DNA of 64,000 bases from Chitinophaga pinensis (GCF_007896845.1 NZ_VOHS01000014.1:62001-126000), one strand, 5' to 3'. Positions 8,650 to 16,737 are shown, numbered from the stretch's first letter. Notes: a model not told the origin generated them from the letters alone. Numbers and translations are program-made.

Positions 8650-9969
8650 ATGTTAAAACCGATGTTTCTCAGTGTTTGCCTTTCCGCTGTATGTTTCCAT
8701 ATCAATGCACAGGACAACACTGCTGTTATAATTAAAGATGTTACCTTGATTGACGGGAGCGGGGGCGCCGCCCGTTCCCATGTCAGTCTGCTGATAAAAG
8801 ACGATACCATTGCCGCTGTATTACCTGCCGGCACCAATTATCCCACTAAAGGCGCAGAAGAGATCAACGGTAGTGGTAAAACGATCATGCCGCTGATGGT
8901 AGATGCCCACAGTCATCTGGGCTTGCTGAAAGGCACTGAAATTGCCGCTGCAAACTTCACTCCCGATAATGTGACACGCCAGTTGAACCAATACCTGAGT
9001 TATGGTATAGGGACTGTATTGAGTCTGGGTACAGACCAGCCTACCGGCTTTTTTATGCGTGATGCATCCCGTGCCGGCATGATGAGCGGGGCTTCCTTTT
9101 ATACTGCTGGTTTTGGGTTTGGCGCTCCACGCGGTACACCACCGGTTGCATTCGGACCCAGTATCCTGCGCCCCATTAATGCCGATCAGGCGCTGGAAGA
9201 AATGCGCCATCTGGCTACGCTGAAGCCTGATTTCGTAAAGATCTGGGTGGATGGTAGTCCGAAGATCCTGCCTGAAATTTACCGTGCTATCATCGCGGAA
9301 GCACACACTCACAATATCAAAGTAGCCGCTCACGTTTATTATCTGGAAGATGCTCATCAGCTGGTAGATGCCGGTGTTGATGTGCTGGCACACAGTATCC
9401 GTGATCAGGAAGTAGATGATGCACTCATCAAAGCGATGAAGCAGAAGAATGTCTATTATATTCCTACACTTTGTATAGAAGATTTTGGCCTGTCCTATGG
9501 CCTTGTCAGCCCCGGATGGTTTACAGATCCGTTTTTTATGCGATCGCTGGAACCGGGCGTATGGGATATGCTGAACAGCGATGACTATCGCAAAAAGCAG
9601 GAGGGGGATACCGACAAAGCCCGTAAAATAAAGGCGTTTGCTATTGCTAAAAGGAACTTCCAGAAAATGGACAGCGCGGGCGTAAAAATCGCGATGGGGA
9701 CAGACTCCGGTGCGCAACCGGTAAGAGCGCAGGGTTTTTCTGAACACCGTGAGCTGCAGCTGATGGCCGAATTAGGTATTCCTGCGGTAAAGGTGATCAG
9801 TTATGCCACCCACGGAGGCGCTGCCTTATTGGGTATTGACGCGGAAACCGGCACCTTGCAGCCCGGTAAAAAAGCAGACTTTATGGTACTTGATGCAGAT
9901 CCACAACTTGATATCAGGGCCACTACAAATATCAGTTCTATCTGGAAAAACGGAAAACAGATACAATAA
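8650..9969 (+). CDS. Secreted metal-dependent amidohydrolase
   Basis: This 439-aa amidohydrolase-superfamily protein (imidazolonepropionase-like branch) probably cleaves a C-N bond in a cyclic amide or dipeptide-like substrate in the periplasm. The start at 8650 gives a signal peptide (MLKPMFLSVCLSAVCFHINAQ). The metal ligands are visible in order: HSH in MVDAHSHLG, the lysine in PDFVKIWVDG, His in KVAAHVYY, His in VLAHSIRD and Asp in MGTDSGAQP. The N- and C-terminal strands form the small beta-sandwich (LIDGSGG; GTLQPGKKADFMVLDADP). It lies 47 bp after the PLP enzyme but probably has its own role. The natural substrate is unknown. Confidence 0.88.
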   Translation: MLKPMFLSVCLSAVCFHINAQDNTAVIIKDVTLIDGSGGAARSHVSLLIKDDTIAAVLPAGTNYPTKGAEEINGSGKTIMPLMVDAHSHLGLLKGTEIAAANFTPDNVTRQLNQYLSYGIGTVLSLGTDQPTGFFMRDASRAGMMSGASFYTAGFGFGAPRGTPPVAFGPSILRPINADQALEEMRHLATLKPDFVKIWVDGSPKILPEIYRAIIAEAHTHNIKVAAHVYYLEDAHQLVDAGVDVLAHSIRDQEVDDALIKAMKQKNVYYIPTLCIEDFGLSYGLVSPGWFTDPFFMRSLEPGVWDMLNSDDYRKKQEGDTDKARKIKAFAIAKRNFQKMDSAGVKIAMGTDSGAQPVRAQGFSEHRELQLMAELGIPAVKVISYATHGGAALLGIDAETGTLQPGKKADFMVLDADPQLDIRATTNISSIWKNGKQIQ

Positions 9970-10007
9970 TCAAAATAAGGCGTTGCCAACACGCCTGGGG
10001 AAACAAC

Positions 10008-11309
10008 ATGAGATCAGCATTAAATATTGGCTTATGCCTGTTATTGTCTGCAACAGCGTTAACGGGATATGGTCAGCACAAAAAGAAAAAGACTGTAAAA
10101 GCTAAACCGAAGGCCAGAACAGCAGTCGTTGCAAAGGCAGTGGGACCTGCTTATTCCTCCGCACAACAGTTACAGATGCGCAAATCATTCTACCTGTTAT
10201 ACGTGCTTGAAAGAAACGGCGCCGCGCACAATGTGGTGGTAAAGGACGCTGCATTCAATGCTGTCGCAAAGGACAGGCACGAACGGCTGGCTGCCGCTTA
10301 TGCTTCCTGCGGTGACGGGCGGTGTATGGGACAGGCATTTGCGTGGACACCGGAAGAGATCAACGCTGTCAGCGATGAATTTAAGCGTTTGACAGTAAGT
10401 GATAATGATATGGCGCAGATAGTGGAAAGACTGAAGATAGAATCCCGTTATCCGCTTTATAATAACGATGCGGATACTACTTTTATCAGAAAGGCATGGG
10501 AAGATGTGGCGGCAGGTATGAACCATATTTTCAGGGTTTATCTGCAGGGTGTTGCTCCCCGTTATCCGAAGATAGATTCAATTTCCTTCCGTCCGGAAGA
10601 TGCCGCTTTTGTACAGAAAGTGAAAACGGCTACCCAGCAGGTAATGGCTGTTGGTGCGGGCAGTACTTTCTTTAAACAGTCGCTGATGGGATCACTGGAA
10701 GCGCTGGAAATCAATGGCAGAGATGAGGCTATCCGTTATGAACCTTTATATAAAGGGGCGAATGCGGCGCCTTTTGCCAAGTCAAGAAGGATTAACTGGA
10801 ATGCTTATAAGTATACATCTATCATGGTGCCGGGTAGCGGTCCGGGTAAGCCGGGTAAGACCATGGATACGATGGGTATGTATCGTTGCGGATTGGCGGC
10901 GGAGATGTATAAGAAAGACCTTGCGCCTTTCATTATTGTTTCCGGCGGACATGTACATCCTTATAAGACGCCATTTTGCGAAGCAATAGAGATGAAAAAG
11001 TATATGGTGAGCAAGTTGGGTATCCCTGACAGTGCGGTCATCATTGAGCCACATGCGAGACATACGACGACCAACATCAGGAATGCCGTAAGACTGGCCT
11101 ATCTTTTCAATATGCCGGCGGCAAAGCCGATGTTGATCGTGTCTGATTCATTTCAGTCACTGGCGATCGAAAAGATGGCCATCCGTTTTATGAATGAATT
11201 AGGTTATCTGCCATATGAAGGATTGGAAAGGAAAAGCCCTACAGAGAATGTGATCAAGCCTGACCTGCGGGCATGGCAGCAGGATCCTGAAGATCCGCTC
11301 GATCCTTAA
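10008..11309 (+). CDS. YdcF/ElyC-family (DUF218) exported protein
   Basis: This 433-aa protein has an N-terminal signal peptide (MRSALNIGLCLLLSATALTGYGQ), a basic Lys-rich linker and an alpha-helical middle. The C-terminal DUF218 domain (about residues 260-400) shows IMVPGSGPG, MYRCGLAAEMYKK, FIIVSGGHVHPYKTPFCEA, VIIEPHARHTTTNIRNA and LIVSDSFQS. DUF218 proteins such as SanA, ElyC and YdcF are linked to envelope integrity in other bacteria, though the biochemical function is unclear. The last 56 bp overlap the 3' end of the opposing symporter gene. It follows the amidohydrolase by 38 bp and may be co-transcribed with it. Confidence 0.85.
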   Translation: MRSALNIGLCLLLSATALTGYGQHKKKKTVKAKPKARTAVVAKAVGPAYSSAQQLQMRKSFYLLYVLERNGAAHNVVVKDAAFNAVAKDRHERLAAAYASCGDGRCMGQAFAWTPEEINAVSDEFKRLTVSDNDMAQIVERLKIESRYPLYNNDADTTFIRKAWEDVAAGMNHIFRVYLQGVAPRYPKIDSISFRPEDAAFVQKVKTATQQVMAVGAGSTFFKQSLMGSLEALEINGRDEAIRYEPLYKGANAAPFAKSRRINWNAYKYTSIMVPGSGPGKPGKTMDTMGMYRCGLAAEMYKKDLAPFIIVSGGHVHPYKTPFCEAIEMKKYMVSKLGIPDSAVIIEPHARHTTTNIRNAVRLAYLFNMPAAKPMLIVSDSFQSLAIEKMAIRFMNELGYLPYEGLERKSPTENVIKPDLRAWQQDPEDPLDP

Positions 11310-12516
11310 GCCAGTTCCGGCCCTTCATCACCCTGGTTACCATCATGGCGGCTACTGTATCTCCGGTGGCGTTCAGAATGGTGGCCAGGGGATCCACAAG
11401 GGTACCGATGACCATCACAGCCGGCAGGGCTTCTATTGGAAAGCCGTATACAGACATAACGAGCAGTTCCCCGATATAACCACCGTTTGGAATACCCCCT
11501 TCCACAATACTTACGATCACAGTAACCCCCAGTGCCAGCAGGACCGTATCCACACCTGTCAGCGGACGACCGAACATGGCGAATACCACACCGATTTTAA
11601 TAATAGACGAGATGCTGGAACCATCCTTGTGCAGGGTGCCACCTAAGGGCACAACTACGTTTCCGATGTGTGCAGGAATGCCCATACGCTGTGCTGCCGT
11701 CAGATTGGCCGGGATGGTGGCAATACTGCTGCAGGAACCCAGAGCCGTAAAGGTAGGGATGAGATTATTCTTCCAGTAGATCTTCACGCCTGCGAAGCCG
11801 CCTGCAAGAAAAGCGTATACACTAAACAGTACGATAAAATAGAAGAGACCAAACCCGTAATAAACAGCCATGGAACTGGCATAGGTGCCAAAGAGCTGTG
11901 GACCGAGCGTACCGACCTGATAGGCGAAGTAAGCTCCCAGACCGACAGGACCGAGTACCATGATAATGTCCAGCAGAGATTTCATAACCTCATTGCCGGA
12001 GTGCAGGAAGTTACGGAATGCTTTACCAGATTCACCTGCTTTAAGAGCTGCGAAGCCCGTCAGTGCGGAGAAAATGATAAAGGGCAGCATATTTTTCCGG
12101 GACAGGAGTTCGAAGAATTCTCCGGTGGTCAGCAGTTTTACGATCTGTTCACCGAAACCAGCCGGATGCGCGTTTTCATCAGGTACGAAGGTGCCGGGAG
12201 CCACTGCTTTCAGTGGGAAGATCCAGACAGCTACGATCGTCAGGAATGCTGATACGAGTACAGTACCAAGGAAAACGAAGGTCATGACAGAGATGACTTT
12301 GCCTAGTTTTTGTCCGGGGTCTATATTGGCAATCGCAGAAGAAATAGCAAAGAAAACCAGCGGGATGACCGCTGTAAAGAGCAGGTTCAGGAATATATCG
12401 CCTATTGGTTTGATGACTTCCACCCGTTGCCCGAAGATCAGTCCGAGAATACTGCCGGCAATGATACCGCCGAGTAGGGTCAGCAGGCTGCTATAGTTTC
12501 TAATAATGTTCCGCAT
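11254..12516 (-). CDS. Dicarboxylate/amino acid:cation symporter (DAACS family)
   Basis: This 420-aa sodium- or proton-coupled carrier for C4-dicarboxylates or acidic/neutral amino acids belongs to the DctA/GltP/SstT group. It has eight predicted membrane helices plus two re-entrant loops. The HP1 serine-rich motif appears as SCSSIATIPANLTAAQRMGI. The TM7 region reads GTLHKDGSSI, where many relatives have NMDGT, so cation coordination may differ. The C-terminal HP2/TM8 segment (IVEGGIPNGGYIGELLVM and ALPAVMVIGTLVDPLATILNATGD) is intact. Its 3' end overlaps the convergent DUF218 gene by 56 bp. An AraR-like sequence lies about 100 bp upstream, at 12618-12634. Confidence 0.9.
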   Translation of the reverse strand: MRNIIRNYSSLLTLLGGIIAGSILGLIFGQRVEVIKPIGDIFLNLLFTAVIPLVFFAISSAIANIDPGQKLGKVISVMTFVFLGTVLVSAFLTIVAVWIFPLKAVAPGTFVPDENAHPAGFGEQIVKLLTTGEFFELLSRKNMLPFIIFSALTGFAALKAGESGKAFRNFLHSGNEVMKSLLDIIMVLGPVGLGAYFAYQVGTLGPQLFGTYASSMAVYYGFGLFYFIVLFSVYAFLAGGFAGVKIYWKNNLIPTFTALGSCSSIATIPANLTAAQRMGIPAHIGNVVVPLGGTLHKDGSSISSIIKIGVVFAMFGRPLTGVDTVLLALGVTVIVSIVEGGIPNGGYIGELLVMSVYGFPIEALPAVMVIGTLVDPLATILNATGDTVAAMMVTRVMKGRNWLKDRADLQDPAAMPAGQA

Positions 12517-13200
12517 ATGGCGTCAAATATATCGAAAAGTCCATTTAATAGCCAGGGAAGTAATACCGATGGCTGCTAACCATGTTTTCCGCCAGATCCC
12601 GGACAAGGAAAAATATAATTGTAAAATTGACATTTATCATTAACTTGCGTTAAGTAGCGATTGAATTTGTAAGAATCGGGTGCCCCGGTTATTCCACTGT
12701 TATAGAAGACTTATCCGCCAGATATTCTCTTCTGATTTTATTGTTCTACATATACTGATATGCCGGTTGTGCGTATCGGAATAGTGTTTACAGCTGAGTT
12801 GATTGCCTGTGCGCTTCTGGTGCTGTAAATACAGCTGTTTTATCAACAAAGGTTTCTGCGAGCTGCATGCAAATTTCCCAGGTAATTTTTGCCGCATGCG
12901 GCCGATTCAATAACGTGAACTAGATCGGCGAAGGTCGAATTCATTCGACCTTCTTCTTTTACCTCTTTTCCTGATGATCATTTTGCGGGCAATGCTTACC
13001 CTGTTGCAGGAATTGTCTGTCTCCACTTCACTTTTACCGACTACTACTGATTGCCGGTTTTTATCGTAAGATATGGCGGATTGACCCGGTCAGTGATATC
13101 CATATAGCGCATATTGATGCAGGAGAAACGTGTCAGGGTATTTTGTCAAAGACGCACGGATAATTGCTGCTTTCCCCGGAAAGAGATAATTTTAGCCCTT
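12517..13200. other. 684-bp gene-free stretch with promoter-like and terminator-like ends
   Basis: No convincing coding frame is present. At 12618-12634 lies ATTGTA-AAATT-GACATT, very like the site before araR. Taken on the plus strand it includes TTG (12619-12621) 19 bp before TAACTTGC (12641-12648), a fair promoter. GCTGTA-AA-TACAGC and a GCTGCATGC/GCATGCGGC pair lie inside. A strong hairpin, GAAGGTCGAAT-TC-ATTCGACCTTC, at 12930-12953 is followed by T-rich sequence. A small RNA between these signals is possible but unproven. Nothing stands out from 12960 to 13180. Confidence 0.35.
12618..12634. promoter_or_regulatory. AraR-like 17-nt site upstream of the symporter gene
   Basis: ATTGTA-AAATT-GACATT matches the site before araR (ATTGTA-AAAAT-GACATT, 15830-15846) at 16 of 17 positions, and has the same half-site spacing as the perfect operator before araB (16721-16737). 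It is 102 bp upstream of the divergent minus-strand symporter start. It may be an AraR operator or a promoter element that happens to look similar. Confidence 0.4.
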
Positions 13201-13692
13201 ATGACCGACGACGAAATATTAGCTGCTTTCAGTGAAAGGAGGACGATTTACGATACTTATCTTCAGGCAAACGGGATTGAACTGTGTACCTGTCCGGGCT
13301 GTGGTTTCCCGTCACTTACTGACCGTGGAGAGTTCGAGATCTGCATTATCTGCTTTTGGGAAGATGATGGACAGGACGATAATGAGGGGAGCATCCTGAG
13401 CGGCTTATTTGAAGAGCTTCAGTTATCCGGCCCGAATGACAAGTTATCTCTCAGGGAAAACAGGATCAATATTGGTCGTATACTGGAAAGTAGTGCCGAA
13501 ATGATCGATGGAGAAATAGATCTGAACACTGCGCGGGTATTAGAGACGATTGCTTTCTATCAACTACGCAGAATGGATATTGAGGGGAGGATGACGGGAG
13601 AAGAGTCCGCACAGGATCACATCTGGCTGGAGTGGCAGGAAGTGAGGAAGGATCTGCAGACAGCACTTGTAGTACCGAAAACACATGAATAA
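13201..13692 (+). CDS. Cysteine-rich CPCC-domain protein
   Basis: This 163-aa protein of the CPCC family is probably a small zinc-binding protein. The signature CTCPGCGFPSLTDRG is followed by EICIICFWEDDGQDD, giving paired CxxC motifs and the conserved FWEDDGQDD segment. The C-terminal half is helical and acidic. The start at 13201 is chosen because the frame upstream of it encodes no conserved sequence and AT-rich promoter-like DNA lies directly before this ATG. Members are common as stand-alone proteins and as immunity-like or toxin-associated modules. No toxin is visible here. The function is unknown. Confidence 0.75.
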   Translation: MTDDEILAAFSERRTIYDTYLQANGIELCTCPGCGFPSLTDRGEFEICIICFWEDDGQDDNEGSILSGLFEELQLSGPNDKLSLRENRINIGRILESSAEMIDGEIDLNTARVLETIAFYQLRRMDIEGRMTGEESAQDHIWLEWQEVRKDLQTALVVPKTHE

Positions 13693-13695
13693 GCG

Positions 13696-13830
13696 CTACT
13701 AAGGCGCTTGTAGTCCGGGCGAAAACGTGGACTTGATCCGGTATTGACAGGGTGATGAGTGGGAGGCGCTATGTATGATGCTGCATGTTGAGCCGTAGGG
13801 GCAAGGCAATGAAAGTCTGACTACAGCGGG
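13696..13830 (+). other. Structured intergenic segment, unassigned
   Basis: AAGCGC-TACTAAG-GCGCTT forms a small hairpin at the gene end. CGCTTGTAGTC (about 13704-13714) can pair with GACTACAGCG (about 13819-13828) with one bulge, enclosing about 100 nt with further pairings (AGTCC/GGACT). The inner part contains GAGCCGTAGGGGCAAGGC and TGAAAGTC, which faintly recall group II intron RNA, but no domain V and no reverse transcriptase is present. It may be a small RNA, a decayed element or chance. Confidence 0.3.
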
Positions 13831-13920
13831 ATGCTGCAGCAAAAAGAAAGGTTTTATTATCGAAACAGTCACCGGGAAAATATATACGCATCAAAATACA
13901 TCATGGCAATCGTGCAGTCA

Positions 13921-14676
13921 TTATTCTAATTGTACAATCGCTTGAGAGCGGTGTGCAGGCGTGGCGCCTGACGCGGTCTGTAAACGTTTTGACAAGCGCT
14001 GTGGATGCGTATGTGTTTTAAAACGTTTTATTGTTTTGGGTGGCCTTACTGCAATGATATCTGCTGCGATGTATCGCTGGTCACAAGAGGGACCATCTTT
14101 ACGCATACCTCTTACCTGCAAGGTCAGGATCAGGGTTCCTTCTCCGGGAACGAACAAGGGGATTGTCAGTCCACCGAAAGGCTTACCTGTATGTATAGTA
14201 GTAACAACCGCATCTGAGCCGGTCACACGCCTTGTATCGAAATCAATCCGAACGGCAATGGCTTTTATTTCCAGTGTATCAAACCGACCGTATTGCGATA
14301 TCTCCTGTGCGGGAATATGTAATTCTTCCTGTCGGGAGAGAGTTGGTGCTATGGCGAGAAAACGACCGATACCAGTATGCTGATTAAAGCGGAAGCCGGT
14401 TATTGCGGTGTGGTCATTGGTAGCTCCGATCAATAAGCTGTTGAGGCGATTGATGTGGGAGCTGTCACAGCGTACGTTCAATTCGTGGTAGCAGGCATGC
14501 CGGATAAGCCGGCTTTTTCTGCTGGCTGTGCCGAAGCGTCTGGCGGCGTTGCGGGTGGCGATCGTCTGCCGCACTATTGTGGGTGCGCTGCGCAGGAAAT
14601 ATTTACCGTTGCGCTCATAGCCGATCTGTTGGCCGAGTTTACCGGTAAAGGTGATAAAGGATTGTTGTTTTGCCAT
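13921..14676 (-). CDS. Hypothetical protein, unrecognised
   Basis: This 251-aa protein has no signal peptide or membrane segment. The N-terminus is basic and patterned (FTGKLGQQIGYERNGKYFLR, then VRQTIATRNAARRFGTASRK), reminiscent of a small Bacteroidota family whose members begin with a 'TGKLG/K-G..' strand pair and a helix rich in Arg/Ala. A central segment contains GRFLAIAPTLSRQEELHIP, and the C-terminus is Thr/His/Gln-rich with low conservation signals. The frame is long and uninterrupted, and is followed by an unrelated structured stretch. I do not recognise a function. The gene call rests on the N-terminal pattern and frame length. Confidence 0.55.
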   Translation of the reverse strand: MAKQQSFITFTGKLGQQIGYERNGKYFLRSAPTIVRQTIATRNAARRFGTASRKSRLIRHACYHELNVRCDSSHINRLNSLLIGATNDHTAITGFRFNQHTGIGRFLAIAPTLSRQEELHIPAQEISQYGRFDTLEIKAIAVRIDFDTRRVTGSDAVVTTIHTGKPFGGLTIPLFVPGEGTLILTLQVRGMRKDGPSCDQRYIAADIIAVRPPKTIKRFKTHTHPQRLSKRLQTASGATPAHRSQAIVQLE

Positions 14677-14855
14677 TGATGTTGATTTTGTGCATGATGA
14701 ATTTAATCATAATCCGGCGGCGGAAAAAGTTCACAGCCTCAAAGGTTTTCCACTTTTTGCAGTGGCAGATGTGGAAAATGCGTGGCAGGGAGAAGCCGTT
14801 ATCGACTCTTCCCTTAATTTACTAGCTTTGGGCCTGCAAATCGTAAAACAGGCAT

Positions 14856-15512
14856 ATGAAAAAGGCATTTATTTTCGACATGAACGGCACTATGATCGAT
14901 GATATGGCATATCATTTAGAGGGCTGGTTTAATATTCTGAATGATGACCTGGGGGCTGGTATGACCCGGGAGGCGGTGAAGAAGGAGATGTATGGTAAGA
15001 ATCAGGAGTTACTGATCCGTATTTTCGGGAAGGACCGTTTTACGGAGGCTGAAATGGACGAATTATCTATGGAAAAGGAGCGGAAGTATCAAAAAGCATA
15101 TCTGCCGCATCTGCGCCTGATTCCGGGACTGGATGTGTTTCTGGATGCGGCTGAGAAAGCGGGTATCCTGATGGGGATAGGTACGGCGGCTATTCCATTT
15201 AACGTAGACTTTGCGCTGGATAATCTGCAGATCCGTCATTATTTCAAAAGTATCATTACGGCGAATGATGTGGCGACCAGCAAACCGAATCCGGAGGTTT
15301 TCCTGAAGGCGGCGGAGGAACTGGGTGTGGATCCTGCGAACTGTATCGTATTTGAAGACGCGCCAAAAGGAGTGGAAGCAGCTGCGAATGCTGGTATGAA
15401 GGCAGTTGTGCTGACGACGATGCATACTGCGGAAGAGTTCATAGGCTTTGACAATATACTCACTTTTGTACCTGATTATACGACACTTAGCACCGGTGGT
15501 CTGTTCAGGTAA
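14856..15512 (+). CDS. HAD-superfamily hydrolase (beta-phosphoglucomutase-like)
   Basis: This 218-aa subfamily-I HAD protein has a helical cap inserted after motif I. The motifs are FDMNGT (Asp8 nucleophile), MGIGTAA for motif II Ser/Thr, SKPNPEVF for the motif III lysine and FEDAPKG for motif IV. The usual second aspartate of DxD is Asn10. That residue normally acts as general acid/base, so phosphatase or mutase turnover may be altered, although this DMNGT variant is frequent in Bacteroidota. The likely substrate is a small sugar phosphate. A terminator hairpin follows at 15560-15589. Confidence 0.88.
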   Translation: MKKAFIFDMNGTMIDDMAYHLEGWFNILNDDLGAGMTREAVKKEMYGKNQELLIRIFGKDRFTEAEMDELSMEKERKYQKAYLPHLRLIPGLDVFLDAAEKAGILMGIGTAAIPFNVDFALDNLQIRHYFKSIITANDVATSKPNPEVFLKAAEELGVDPANCIVFEDAPKGVEAAANAGMKAVVLTTMHTAEEFIGFDNILTFVPDYTTLSTGGLFR

Positions 15513-15559
15513 TAGTAATTGTCTATCAGTATCCGCTTGTGGCGGGCTTAAAATATTCA

Positions 15560-15589
15560 AATGGTCCTGATGATTATCAGGGCCATTTT
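15560..15589 (+). terminator. Terminator after the HAD hydrolase gene
   Basis: AATGGTCCTGAT and ATCAGGGCCATT form a 12-bp stem (one G-T pair) with a GATT loop, ending in TTTT. It lies 47 bp after the stop codon at 15510-15512. Confidence 0.7.
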
Positions 15590-15945
15590 CATTGATGGCT
15601 GCTCTCTATCAGAAAAGATAGTAAATGTGAGGACGCCGTTTTACTGATCCTGCTAACGGCGTTTGCGGTTCAATACGACGATCGTCAGCAGATATATCTC
15701 CGATGTTTGCCGGAAATATCATGGAGGACCAGCAGCTGTTCAAAGGCGTGTTCAGTGCGCATAAACGGCTGTTTACATCTCACCTGATCCTGCTGTATTG
15801 CAGGCTATTCTACTCTTTAGTAAAAATTAATTGTAAAAATGACATTTATATTTTTATATTGTGGAGAAATAAGCCGTCTGCAGTTTTAAATGCTGGCAAT
15901 ATCAACACTCTGTTTTATATTAGCGGAATTAAATTCCTGCAAAGT
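15590..15945. other. 356-bp leader region upstream of araR
   Basis: An open frame extends upstream of the araR start but its sequence shows no conserved residues, so this stretch is read as non-coding. It holds the AraR-like site at 15830-15846, followed by AT-rich DNA with TATATTGT at 15855-15862, a plausible -7 region. Nothing else was recognised between 15600 and 15820. Confidence 0.4.
15830..15846. promoter_or_regulatory. Putative AraR operator upstream of araR (autoregulation)
   Basis: ATTGTA-AAAAT-GACATT is an imperfect version of the perfect repeat before araB (ATTGTC-GTTTT-GACAAT), with the same 6-5-6 layout and one deviation in each half. It is 100 bp upstream of the araR start and overlaps the likely promoter, a common arrangement for a self-repressing regulator. 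Confidence 0.55.
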
Positions 15946-16650
15946 ATGACACGTTATTCCCGGCAAACCCGGATGCTGGTAGCTGTAGACTGTATTATTT
16001 TCGGTTTTGACGGACAGGATCTCAAGCTTTTGCTGATCAAACGCGGCTTTGAGCCGGAAAAAGGGAAGTGGAGCCTGATGGGAGGTTTCGTTCAGCCTGA
16101 TGAAGATCTCGAGCAGGCAGCGGCCCGTACGCTGACCAAGCTGACAGGGCTGGACGGCGTATACATGGAGCAGCTTGGCTCTTTCGGTCATCCCGGCAGG
16201 GACCCGATGGAAAGGACGCTTTCAGTAGCTTATTTCGCCCTGATCGACATCAATCAATACAAACAGCAGATCACCGATGAGTATAAGGCAGAGTGGTTTC
16301 CGCTCAAGGACGCCCCTAAACTGATCTTTGATCACGCCGATATGGTTGAAGAGGCTCAGGCCAGATTACGTTACAAAGCGGCCATCCACCCGTTGTTGTT
16401 CGAGCTGCTACCTACCAGATTCACGATTCCGCAGTTACAGATACTGTTTGAAGCAGTATATGATGCCGGCTTTGACAAGCGTAATTTCAGCAGGAAGGTA
16501 TTATCTACCGGCTTGCTTGTTAAGCAAAAAGAAAAAGAGAGGGCTACTTCCAAAAGGGGAGCATTCTATTATAAGCTGGATAAAAGAAAGTACAGCGCCA
16601 AATTCCACGCCTTCCTCAATTTTGTTTCCGATCCGGGAAATTTGAAATAG
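15946..16650 (+). CDS. araR: Nudix-related transcriptional regulator of arabinose use (AraR, NrtR family)
   Basis: This 234-aa regulator combines an N-terminal Nudix-like domain (residues 8-135) with a C-terminal winged helix (about 145-225). The Nudix box is degenerate: GGFVQPDEDLEQAAARTLTK lacks the REuxEE catalytic glutamates, so it should sense a ligand rather than hydrolyse it. NrtR-family AraR of Bacteroides thetaiotaomicron is a known L-arabinose-responsive repressor, and the adjacent araBDA operon supports the same role here. The start at 15946 (MTRYSRQTRMLVAVDC) fits family N-termini. A perfect operator candidate lies at 16721-16737 before araB. A terminator separates this gene from the operon. 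Confidence 0.9.
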   Translation: MTRYSRQTRMLVAVDCIIFGFDGQDLKLLLIKRGFEPEKGKWSLMGGFVQPDEDLEQAAARTLTKLTGLDGVYMEQLGSFGHPGRDPMERTLSVAYFALIDINQYKQQITDEYKAEWFPLKDAPKLIFDHADMVEEAQARLRYKAAIHPLLFELLPTRFTIPQLQILFEAVYDAGFDKRNFSRKVLSTGLLVKQKEKERATSKRGAFYYKLDKRKYSAKFHAFLNFVSDPGNLK

Positions 16651-16657
16651 GCCATCA

Positions 16658-16708
16658 CTGATATGATGGTCACTGTTTGCACAGTGATAATCATATCAGC
16701 GTTTTTTT
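16658..16708 (+). terminator. Terminator between araR and araB
   Basis: A two-tier hairpin: CTGATATGAT (16658-16667) pairs with ATCATATCAG (16690-16699), and inside it TCACTGT pairs with ACAGTGA around a TTGC loop. A T7 run follows. It ends the araR transcript 8 bp after the stop codon and insulates araBDA. Confidence 0.85.
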
Positions 16709-16720
16709 GCCTTTTTTATA

Positions 16721-16737
16721 ATTGTCGTTTTGACAAT
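16721..16737. promoter_or_regulatory. AraR operator upstream of araBDA
   Basis: ATTGTC-GTTTT-GACAAT is a perfect 6-bp inverted repeat with a 5-bp spacer. It lies between the araR terminator and the araB start (16822), where a repressor would control araBDA. Its weaker relatives at 15830-15846 and 12618-12634 share layout and sequence. The protein-site link is inferred. Confidence 0.7.

Noticed and set aside
12700..12897. 65-codon minus-strand frame in the gene-free stretch after the symporter gene
   Set aside because: Composition and lack of conserved pattern fit chance; a structured RNA is at least as likely.
13780..13830. Group II intron called as a feature
   Set aside because: Only short blocks recall intron RNA; domain V and the intron-encoded protein are absent.
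15703..15945. N-terminal extension of the araR open frame
   Set aside because: The extension would pass through the AraR-like site and promoter and shows no similarity to regulator N-termini.
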